Shown here: positions 34,274-41,154 of the stretch, piece by piece | Position numbering within the stretch: position 1 is the stretch's first letter | How the letters are laid out: each line of letters starts with the position of its first letter | Origin: Poriferisodalis sp965204195 | Lineage (GTDB): Bacteria; Actinomycetota; Acidimicrobiia; Acidimicrobiales; Poriferisodalaceae | Assembly (NCBI RefSeq): GCF_965204195.1 | Contig: NZ_OZ241975.1 | Location: 682,001 to 746,000 of the forward strand | Direction of reading: 5' to 3' | Length of the DNA stretch: 64,000 bases | Position numbers and translations under genes: made by a program | The notes under the pieces: model-generated | Told to the model about the DNA's origin: nothing | What the model saw: the letters and a program-made list of their open reading frames with translations, nothing else | The model's database searches: none

Positions 34274-35596
34274 ATGAGGGAGGTAGGCTCGGAGGGCGTG
34301 GAGGAGCACCGGCGGCATCTGAGCGCCAACGTCATCGACGCGCTGGACGCGTCGCGGGCAGTGGTGCTTCACGGCCCGCGACAGAGCGGCAAGACGACGC
34401 TGGCTCGGCGGATCGCTGCGGAACGCGGAGGCAGTTATGTCTCGCTTGACGACGATGACGCGCTGGCGGTGGCGCTTGACGATCCCCATGCCTTCCTCGC
34501 TGCGTTCCGCCCGCCCGTTGTCATTGACGAGGTGCAACGCGCCGGAGACCGACTGGTGCGAGCAGTGAAGACTGCCGTGGACGACGGGTCGAACGCCACC
34601 GGGCGTTTCCTGCTGACTGGCTCGACGAACTTCTTGACCGTGCCGACGATCAGCGAGTCGCTTGCGGGCCGCGTGTCGATCCTGACGCTGTGGCCGTTCA
34701 GCCAAGCCGAAATGCGGGGTGCGCCTTCCAGTTCCGCCGAGCGCGTTGGCGAAGATCGCCGCATCAATCCTGTCGAGCAGTGGCTGAGCGGCGACCGCCC
34801 GGCCGCGGGGTCACCTCACCCGCCCCTGAGCCGCGGCGACTACTTGGAGATGGTCTGCGTCGGCGGCTTCCCCGAGGTACAGCGGCTCAGCGCAGGCCGG
34901 CGCAGCCGATGGTTCACGGGGTACGTCCAGACGGTGGTGAGCCGGGACATAGCCGAACTCGGTGACATCCGACGAGTCGCCGTGCTGCCGCAGATGCTCC
35001 GACTGGCAGCCGCGCAGACCTCATCGGAGCTAAACATGTCGCGCTGGGCCGATCAGCTGGGCGCGGATCGAGCAACCGTCCAGTCGTATCTCGGCTGGCT
35101 GCGGACGGTCTTCCTCGTCCACGAACTGCCGGCATGGCACCGCAACCGCACGGCACGAGCGGTGCGGCGCCCGAAACTGCACATCGCAGACAGCGGGCTC
35201 GCCGCCGGCCTGCTCGGTCTGGACCACGGTGCGCTGGCCTCGCTGAAACACCCCATGACAGGCCCGCTGTTCGAGACGTTCGCGATCAATGAGATCGTGC
35301 GGCTCTGCTCCGCCGCCGAGATGCCCGTCACGCTGTACCACTACCGCGACACAACCCAACGCGAGGTCGATCTGGTGGTGGAACGAGCGGACGGAGCTGT
35401 CGTGGCCATCGAGGTCAAGGCAACGTCCTCGCCGCGGGCAGAAGACTTGCGCCACCTGGCCCACTTCCGCGACCGTCTCGACACTGTGGACCCCGGCGCA
35501 TTCCGCGCAGGCGTGCTGCTCCACGCTGGCGTGAACACACTTCCCCAAGGAGACCGCCTGCTGTCCGCCCCGCTCGACACACTCTGGCGCGGGTGA
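34274..35596 (+). CDS. AAA_14/DUF4143 ATP-binding protein (copy 3)
   Basis: A 440-residue protein. Walker A is GPRQSGKTTLAR (about 34-45), Walker B VVIDEVQ, the sensor FLLTGSTNF, and the C-terminal DUF4143 nuclease-like core REVDLVVERADGAVVAIEVK. Two direct repeats of AATTGTCGATGAG precede and include the start (34242-34254 and 34265-34277). This gene opens the relic-rich accessory region, while copies 1 and 2 lie among metabolic genes. Function of the family is unsettled. The start used is ATG34274; a TTG two codons upstream is less likely. Confidence 0.85.
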   Translation: MREVGSEGVEEHRRHLSANVIDALDASRAVVLHGPRQSGKTTLARRIAAERGGSYVSLDDDDALAVALDDPHAFLAAFRPPVVIDEVQRAGDRLVRAVKTAVDDGSNATGRFLLTGSTNFLTVPTISESLAGRVSILTLWPFSQAEMRGAPSSSAERVGEDRRINPVEQWLSGDRPAAGSPHPPLSRGDYLEMVCVGGFPEVQRLSAGRRSRWFTGYVQTVVSRDIAELGDIRRVAVLPQMLRLAAAQTSSELNMSRWADQLGADRATVQSYLGWLRTVFLVHELPAWHRNRTARAVRRPKLHIADSGLAAGLLGLDHGALASLKHPMTGPLFETFAINEIVRLCSAAEMPVTLYHYRDTTQREVDLVVERADGAVVAIEVKATSSPRAEDLRHLAHFRDRLDTVDPGAFRAGVLLHAGVNTLPQGDRLLSAPLDTLWRG

Positions 35597-36049
35597 ACGC
35601 AGCGTCGAGCCGCGCCACCGAGGGGCCGCGTGACAGAGAAGAGGCCTTGGATCCGGTGTGGTTCGCGGGCTGTCCTGATCGCATCTTCAAGTATGGCGAC
35701 GGTACCGACGTCGCGATGGTGGCTGTGGCTGCGGTAGGCGAGAGGTGCTGATCGCTTCCTCAAGTGCAGAGACAATCCGCTTGCCGCTGCGCTTGAAGCC
35801 GATCTCGTCCATCATGGCCTGAACCACGTCACTCTGCGTACGCAGCAGAGTGTCCGATTCGATCCAGCGAGCGAGGCGCGCCAACTCGTCGATGCTGTAG
35901 TCGGTGATGCTGTTGCGTCCGCCTGAACCGAGCCGTGGCACATACGGCCGTGGCCCACGTCTGCGCGTGGACCCTTGGTGTTCTCCGCGTCCTCCCTCGC
36001 CATCCGCTACCCAGGACGACTCCCCCTAACATGACCACCCACCACCCCC
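35597..36049. other. Relic-bearing region without an intact gene
   Basis: Apart from the helicase-tail relic at 35687-35950, no gene is seen in this stretch. The flanks (35597-35686 and 35951-36049) have no recognisable protein similarity in any frame and no clear RNA structure. Confidence 0.5.
35687..35950 (-). pseudogene. C-terminal tail relic of an SF1 helicase-nuclease (divergent copy)
   Basis: The frame reads RPYVPRLGSGGRN, ITDYSIDELARLARWIESD, TLLRTQSDVVQAMMDEIGFK and RSGKRIVSALEEAI. It aligns along its length with the tail at 48563-48859 (RPNVPRVGSPGRRNIGDY, LARWIKRDTLLRT, ELGFKRLGKRIVEAL). Only the tail remains. Divergence shows that it came from a different helicase than the one at 48860. 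Confidence 0.6.
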
Positions 36050-36208
36050 CTTACACAGAACATGTGACACTCCCTCGGTGAACGTCTTGCGGTACGGACC
36101 CGACAGATCCATCACTCCCCAGCGGATCTGTCTTCGCCACCGAGACGACCGGGCACCGATCCATTCGGTGGCGCCTTCAGCGCTGCGACCAGGGACTGTG
36201 TCGAGCAG
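36050..36208 (-). pseudogene. ISL3-family transposase relic
   Basis: The frame reads RLLDTVPGRSAEGATEWIGA and then RWGVMDLSGPYRKTF, which matches the catalytic middle of ISL3 transposases (the conserved DLSGPYRK). It runs out at about 36050 and is fused at its upstream end to an IS110 fragment. Confidence 0.6.
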
Positions 36209-36288
36209 CCTGCCGCGTCGAGTGCCGCGGCAGTGTGCCGGTCGCGGTGCGTGTCGACCCCGCCCACGACTCGATTCTCATTTGGCAT
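36209..36288 (-). pseudogene. IS110-family transposase relic (N-terminal end)
   Basis: From ATG36288 the frame reads MPNENRVVGGVDTHRDRH and TAAALDAAG, the start of the IS110 DEDD domain with its first Asp. At the word GCAGG/CTGCTC it passes into the ISL3 relic in another frame. Both families have a similar RLL word there, so the joint may be a microhomology deletion. Confidence 0.6.
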
Positions 36289-36524
36289 AATCGGCTGGCC
36301 CTCCTCGGAACATCCAACGGACAGGGCACCACCGGCCGGAACGACGGACAGTGCACTCAAGGCGCTCGAACCGACGCTCCTATCAGGTCACATTCGATCC
36401 GACCGGCTGGTGCGCGCCCCCGACACGGCGCAGGCCGACAGATCGTTTGCAAGGCACGAAGCCAGCGAAGCGCTGAGTCAGACCCACGCCGGTCAGAGAC
36501 ACAACTACCAGTATGAGTGCGAAG
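36289..36524. other. Unassigned 236-bp stretch
   Basis: It lies upstream of the IS110 relic and downstream of the HicB relic. No coding similarity, repeat or RNA structure is recognised. Confidence 0.4.
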
Positions 36525-36674
36525 CGCCCCATATGCGGATGCGCCGGGGCAGCCAAGGTTCTCGGCCCACCATCCGGTCAGCGATCCGTCGTCATCGAAC
36601 ACCTCTTCGACGGTTGCACCCGCGAGCGCAGCGTCGAGCCATTCCTCTGACGGCAGCTGCGACAGGGCCTGCAT
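36525..36674 (-). pseudogene. HicB antitoxin relic
   Basis: From ATG36674 the frame reads MQALSQLPSEEWLDAALAGA and TVEEVFDDDGSLTGWWAEN, nearly identical to hicB at 47968-48240, and then leaves the family after SAYGA. There is no hicA after it. It belongs to the duplicated array (block 36531-36707). Confidence 0.65.
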
Positions 36675-36732
36675 CGTGGCCTCAGTGTCGTTCTGGCTCT
36701 CGGAGCGCTTCCCCAGCGCGTCGCTGACGGCC

Positions 36733-36975
36733 GTGGCGAAATCCTCTGTGTCGGCAGTGCTGTCTTGGTCGGGGGTCAGGTGCCAGCCCGCTTCGTACAC
36801 GATCGCAAAGGCCCGTTGAGCCGGTCCGCTGGGGTCTCGAAGCCGAGGTGGCGCAGCATCATCTCCGTCGATTCCAGCGCGGCAGTTGGGTTGATGATGC
36901 CTTGGCCGGCCATGTCGGGTGCCGTGCCGGGCGCCGATTCGAAGTACGTCCAATCATCGCCGTCTGCTCGCTCAT
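36733..36975 (-). pseudogene. Isocitrate/isopropylmalate dehydrogenase-family relic
   Basis: A start MSEQT at ATG36975 (compare MTEQ of the gene at 52818-53882) is joined, out of frame, to DDWTYFESA, GTAPDMAGQGIINPTAALES and TEMMLRHLGF. These match the C-terminal part of that gene. The middle ~250 residues are missing, and there are further small differences at the end. It keeps a leader like that of LDH2. Confidence 0.65.
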
Positions 36976-37024
36976 CTCGTTTCGCCTGCCTTCATATCGA
37001 ACCGTACGCGAGTGTGTACACCGG
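36976..37024 (-). promoter_or_regulatory. Leader of the dehydrogenase relic, matching the LDH2 leader
   Basis: CGGTGTACACACTCG, then GGTTCGA and AAGGCAGG, in the order and spacing seen at 34021-34069. The two leaders share the GTGTACAC palindrome. Confidence 0.4.
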
Positions 37025-37095
37025 CAGCCGCTGCTTCGCGCCGGACGGACATGGGAATCAGCGAGTCAGGAAAATGATGTGGACTCCGAGCGACG

Positions 37096-37419
37096 ATGTG
37101 CGATGCTGCCGGAGTGAGCCAGTTGCAGCAGGCCCAATTGGCCAACATGGGCGCCATGGCGCAGCCCGATGCTGTGCTCACCCGCTTGGAGGAGCGGTTT
37201 GAGAAGCTTCGATCGACGCTTGTCGCTGACCATCCCGGTCAGTGGGCGCTGCTCATCGACCGCGGTTCAAGACTGGTGCCGCTGCTCCAAGTGTTGGACG
37301 ACGAATGGGACGCGATTCGCGCTGGCTATGCCGACCCCGCCGTCCGCCGCTTCTGTGTCAAGCCGATCCTTGAGGCCGACCCAGAGTTGATGGTGAATTC
37401 GTTGGGGGCCCGGCATTGA
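37096..37419 (+). CDS. Small protein of unknown function in the duplicated array
   Basis: A 107-residue, largely helical product (DAVLTRLEERFEKL, LVPLLQVLDDEWDAIRAGY). I do not recognise it. It is followed 67 bp downstream by the retropepsin-like gene, and a truncated copy occurs at 48308-48492. The arrangement suggests a two-gene unit with the protease. Its first ATG is 37096; GTG37115 is a possible alternative start region. Confidence 0.5.
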   Translation: MCDAAGVSQLQQAQLANMGAMAQPDAVLTRLEERFEKLRSTLVADHPGQWALLIDRGSRLVPLLQVLDDEWDAIRAGYADPAVRRFCVKPILEADPELMVNSLGARH

Positions 37420-37486
37420 GTCCGCGGCTGCCCCATGGCCGCTGACGGCCCGCATCACAGGCAGCGGCGCACGCGTCGATTTCGAG

Positions 37487-37864
37487 TTGAACGCCACGGC
37501 CGTCGATGTGCAAGAGCATCGAATGGTCGCGCGCCCGCTGCCGCTGCCAGTCCGCGGCAGGGCACTGATCGACACCGGTACTCAGATGTCCCTGATAAGC
37601 GACCGCGTCGCGCAGGCACTCGGCCTTGACCCGACGCGCACAACGGTGCTGCGCACCGCCGCCGGTCGGACTACCGCTCTCTGCTACGCCGTTGCGTTCT
37701 CATTCGTGTCGCACGGAACCGTCATCGGCAAGCCTCAAGACCTGATCGTCGGGCGTGCCGACACGCTGCAAGAAGACATGCTGCTTGGCCTCGACGTGCT
37801 CCGTCGCAGTCGCATGGAATGGAACGGCCCCACCGCCACTGTTCGCATATTCCGGCACGGCTAG
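37487..37864 (+). CDS. Retropepsin-like (clan AA) aspartic protease
   Basis: A product of about 125 residues. RALIDTGTQMSLISDRVAQ contains the DTG active-site triad of single-domain retroviral-type aspartic proteases, followed by ALGL. A second conserved stretch, LLGLDVLRRSRMEW, matches the C-terminal strand. As a homodimer it would cleave peptides. The only start in frame is TTG37487; the protein similarity extends upstream (RITGSGARVDFEL), so the gene may be 5'-damaged. The stop overlaps the stop of the convergent helicase-tail relic (CTAG). A 3' fragment of a similar gene lies at 34071-34166, and copy B has lost the DTG region. Confidence 0.6.
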   Translation: MNATAVDVQEHRMVARPLPLPVRGRALIDTGTQMSLISDRVAQALGLDPTRTTVLRTAAGRTTALCYAVAFSFVSHGTVIGKPQDLIVGRADTLQEDMLLGLDVLRRSRMEWNGPTATVRIFRHG

Positions 37865-38002
37865 GCCGTCGGCCCGTCTCCGACGGCCTTGGCCGCTGCC
37901 GTCAGGGCCTCGACTATTCGCTTGCCGAGTCGCTTGAAACCCAGCTCGGCGGCAAGTTCCGAGATCAGATCGGCTTGGGTACGAAGCAGCGTGTCCCGCT
38001 TG
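37861..38002 (-). pseudogene. Helicase C-terminal tail relic, recent copy
   Basis: IKRDTLLRTQADLISELAAE and LGFKRLGKRIVEAL match the end of the helicase tail at 48563-48859 almost base for base. Upstream it joins an LDH2-like relic, so it has no gene of its own. Confidence 0.65.
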
Positions 38003-38009
38003 ATGCGGC

Positions 38010-38292
38010 TGGTCGCGGCGGGGGAACGCCCACTCGATCGGGTTGTTGCCGAACAGCTTCCGGCGGCTGCCGAACGGCGCGAAATTCGGTGCTGAGGTGG
38101 TCGTGCCGTCACGGAACTAGTGCTGTGACCACAAACGTTTGCGCGCTTGTGCTCCACAAATTCCCGCAGCGACAGCGCGTTTCGCCATGATCCGACCCGC
38201 CGCGGGTTTGCGGACACCGCACCAGCCGACGTACCAGCTCACCCGCTGGAAGTCGTGGGTGTTGACACCTCGCCGGTCCGACCAGAGCCTGA
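38010..38292 (-). pseudogene. LDH2-family dehydrogenase relic
   Basis: 38010-38110 resembles 33440-33530 of the LDH2 gene (region of LFGNNPI), and about 38226-38290 resembles 33779-33840. The segment between them in the gene is replaced by about 115 bp with no clear similarity. Frames are broken. The IS256 element follows directly. Confidence 0.55.
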
Positions 38293-39696
38293 GGGCCTGT
38301 CAGGAATTTTGTGTATCGGGCGTGATCTGAGGGTCCGCAGCCGGGGGCTGTGGGCTGGAGAGGATCATGTCTGTGACTGATCATGACATGCCGGCTGTGC
38401 CGGCGAGCGAGGCTGCCGGCGAGGCGGCGATGGCCGACTGGGCCGAGCAGCTGGTGGCCCAGGCCCGCGCTGAGGGCGTGGAGCTGACCGGTGACGGTGG
38501 CCTGTTGACCGGGCTGGTGCGCCAGGTGCTCCAGACCGGTCTCGAGGTCGAGATGACCGAGCATCTGGGCTATGAGCGTCACGCTCCTGAGGGCCGCGGC
38601 ACCCCGAACTCGCGCAACGGGTCGACGCCCAAGCGGGTGACGACCGAGATCGGCGAGGTCGACCTGGCGGTGCCGCGTGACCGGGCGGGCACCTTCGAGC
38701 CGACCACGGTGCCCAAGCACCGGCGCCGTCTCGACGGGCTGTCGGGCAACGTGATCAGCCTCTATGCGAAGGGGCTCACCACCGGGGAGATCCAGGACCA
38801 TCTAGCAGAGATCTACGACACCTCGGTGAGCCGGGAGACGATCTCGAAGATCACCGACGAGATCGTCGCCGACATGGCGGTGTGGCAGAACCGGCCCCTT
38901 GAGCCGGTCTACGCCGTGCTGCTGATCGACGCGATCGTCATCAAGGTCCGCGACTCCCAGGTCGCCAACCGGCCCGTCTATGTCGCCATCGGCGTCGATC
39001 TCGCCGGCGAGCGCGACGTGCTGGGCCTGTGGCTGGGCCCCGCAGGCGGCGAGGGCGCCAAGCAGTGGGCAGCGATGCTGACCGAGCTGAGAAACCGAGG
39101 CCTCGCTGACGCGTTGATCGTGTGCTGCGACGGGCTGCGGGGCCTGCCCGAGTCGATCCGGGCGACCTGGCCCCAGGCCACGGTGCAGACCTGCGTGGTG
39201 CACATGGTCCGCAACAGCCTCCGCTACGCCTCCAAACGGCACTGGGGGCCGATCACCAAGGCAATGCGGGAGATCTACACGTCGCCCACCGCCGAGGCCG
39301 CCGAGGCACGCTTCGAGAGCTTCGCCGAGGACTGGGAGCACACCTACCCCGCCATGATCGGCTCCTGGCGGCAGGCCTGGGACGAATTCGTGCCGTTCCT
39401 GGAGTTCCCCGCTGAGCTGCGCAGAGTCGTCTACACCACCAACGCCATCGAGAGCCTCAACGCCAGATTCCGACGGGCCGTGCGCCATCGAGGCCACTTC
39501 CCCAACGAGCAGGCCGCGATGAAGGTCCTCTACCTTGTCGCCAACGCCAGACGCAAAAACCGCAGCAACCTGACCGGAAAGACCAACGGCTGGAAGACCA
39601 TCCTGAACACCCTGACCGTCCACTACGGCGACCGGATCGCCGACCACATCCGATGAACACCATCACGGCCGGTTACACAAAAAATCTGACAGTCCC
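38293..39696 (+). mobile_element. IS256-family insertion sequence
   Basis: The element is bounded by imperfect inverted repeats of about 29 bp. The left end reads GGGCCTGTCAGGAATTTTG; the right end, read inward, is GGGACTGTCAGATTTTTTG. GAGCCTG directly flanks both ends (38285-38291 and 39697-39703), with the eighth base differing, consistent with the usual 8-bp target duplication. It holds one intact transposase gene and looks recent. Confidence 0.85.
38367..39656 (+). CDS. IS256-family (Mutator-type) transposase
   Basis: A 429-residue full-length transposase. The DDE residues are visible in LLIDAIVIKVRD, LIVCCDGLRGLPE and TTNAIESLNARFRR. The N-terminal DNA-binding part has GLVRQVLQTGLEVEMTEHLGY and RNGSTPKRV. 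GGAGAGGA before ATG38367 is the ribosome binding site. The gene is intact with no frameshift, so the element may still be active. Confidence 0.93.
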   Translation: MSVTDHDMPAVPASEAAGEAAMADWAEQLVAQARAEGVELTGDGGLLTGLVRQVLQTGLEVEMTEHLGYERHAPEGRGTPNSRNGSTPKRVTTEIGEVDLAVPRDRAGTFEPTTVPKHRRRLDGLSGNVISLYAKGLTTGEIQDHLAEIYDTSVSRETISKITDEIVADMAVWQNRPLEPVYAVLLIDAIVIKVRDSQVANRPVYVAIGVDLAGERDVLGLWLGPAGGEGAKQWAAMLTELRNRGLADALIVCCDGLRGLPESIRATWPQATVQTCVVHMVRNSLRYASKRHWGPITKAMREIYTSPTAEAAEARFESFAEDWEHTYPAMIGSWRQAWDEFVPFLEFPAELRRVVYTTNAIESLNARFRRAVRHRGHFPNEQAAMKVLYLVANARRKNRSNLTGKTNGWKTILNTLTVHYGDRIADHIR

Positions 39697-39760
39697 GAGC
39701 CTGCGCAAAACTGAGGTGTGTCTGAGTCTTCCGCGGAGATGGGCTGGGTGATGAACCTAG

Positions 39761-40966
39761 TCATGGTGTGTTCTCGGGGTGGTTGTTGGTGTTCCGGCGG
39801 TTGTGTTCGAGCTGTTGTTGGCGGGCTCGTTGGAGGCGTTGCCGGCGGGCCTCGCGGATTGTCTGTCCTCGGTGGTGGTGTTCGTCGTCGGGGGTGAGGT
39901 AGCCGATGGCTTGGTGCGGTCGCACGTTGTTGTAGTCGTTGCGGACGCGCGCGGCTTCTGTTTCGAGCAGCTCGGGGTGTTCGATGTCGGCGAGGTGGGG
40001 CTATTCGTGTTTGATGTGCCCGTAGAGGCTCTCGGTCCGGGCTTGGTCGGTGGGGGTGTTGGGCCGTCCGTGGTGCTGGGCGATCGCCATCATGGCCATC
40101 CATGCGCGCGTGTCGCGGCTGGTCATGGCGGGGCCGTTGTCGGACACGGCGGGCAGGATCGGCCGGGCGGGGTCGTCGGCGTCGAGATCGAGACGTTCGT
40201 CGGTGAGAAGCTCATTGAGGCCTTGGTCGGCGAGTGCCTGGTCGAGGATGACGCGCACTTGGGTGGAGGTCTCCTCGGTCGTGACGAGGGCGGCGGAACG
40301 TCGCCGGCGCCACCCACACGCGGCCCTCATAGGACCCGCGGTGGGCGAGCTTGCGATGAGACCGGTCGGTCGGCCCCCGCTCCTGCGCGACAGCGAGTAT
40401 CTCCGCGATCTCCTCGGCCAGCAGCCCATGGACCGGCACGCCGCCGGGGGCGGAGTCCTCGAGGGCGCCCAGCTCGCGTCGGCGTGCCCGCCAGCGGTGC
40501 ACCCGGTCGTCGGACACCTGCCACACGCCGGTCGCCCAGCGGTGCGCCAAGCCCGCCGCGACAGCATCATCGACAGTGCGCAGGACCAGTTCTTTGGCAT
40601 CGGCGGGGACTCTCGCCGGTACCGGTCCGCTCAGTCCCAGCCCGATTCTCCCCGCACGATCGCCAGCTCTATCGCCTGGGCCTTCACCGCCTCGGCCAGC
40701 CGCCCGATCTCCGCCTGCGCCTCTTCGAGCCCCCAGTTCCGCTCGGCGGCGGGGCGTCCCGGCTTGCGGGCCAGCGCAGCCAAAGCGGCGTCCTTGACCG
40801 TGCGTCTGATGGTGATCACCGTCGACACGTCCACCCCCCACTTGGGGGCCGCGTCGGCCTGAGTGACAGCGCCGCTGGTCACCTGCAGGTAGATCTCCCA
40901 CTTCGCCTCCGCCGACAGCCGTTTGGGCCGCCGCCTCTCGCCGGTCGTCACCTGGGACTCCTTCAC
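39761..40966 (-). pseudogene. IS3-type transposase relic (orfA intact, orfB deleted and interrupted)
   Basis: The first part (40966-40631) is a 111-residue helix-turn-helix orfA (LSAEAKWEIYLQVTSG, VDVSTVITIRRTV). OrfB follows in another frame, as expected from programmed frameshifting, with LLAEEIAEILAV and DRSHRKLAHRGSYEGRVWV. At about 40280 it jumps to TTEETSTQVRVILDQAL in the first frame, losing the segment with the first catalytic Asp. DNGPAMTSRDTR and ESLYGHIKHE remain. A TAG at 40001-40003 cuts the last part, which continues as PHLADIEHPELLETEAA and YNNVRPHQAIGYLTPDD to 39761. Confidence 0.75.
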
Positions 40967-41154
40967 AAGTCAGCGAGAACAAAACCAGACTTGGACAATC
41001 AATCCACCACACATCCGCGGCGAACTCAGACGCAACACACGACGACATCAGCGAGTGGGAGATCAACGAGTACCTCCCCTACCACTGAATGTCCCTGCCC
41101 ACGATCTGCCGCTTGTAATCTCGCCCGTATCCATGAACGACAAGAGGCCGAATA
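40967..41154. other. Spacer between the IS3 relic and the surface-protein gene
   Basis: No gene or clear inverted repeat of the IS is recognised. It must contain the promoter of the surface-protein gene, but no convincing -35/-10 is seen. Confidence 0.35.

Larger units (their letters stand above)
36531..38004 (+). repeat. Duplicated relic array, copy A (partner 48094-48706)
   Basis: Four blocks are nearly identical and collinear with copy B: 36531-36707 = 48094-48270, 37128-37340 = 48280-48492, 37545-37567 = 48493-48515 and 37815-38004 = 48517-48706. Copy A keeps 420, 204 and 247 bp that are absent from copy B. Both copies point the same way. Block lengths were counted from the sequence. Confidence 0.8.

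Noticed and set aside
37487..37864. Retroviral or retrotransposon origin for the DTG protein
   Set aside because: Single-domain retropepsin-like proteins are common in bacteria, and no reverse transcriptase or integrase of that type is near.
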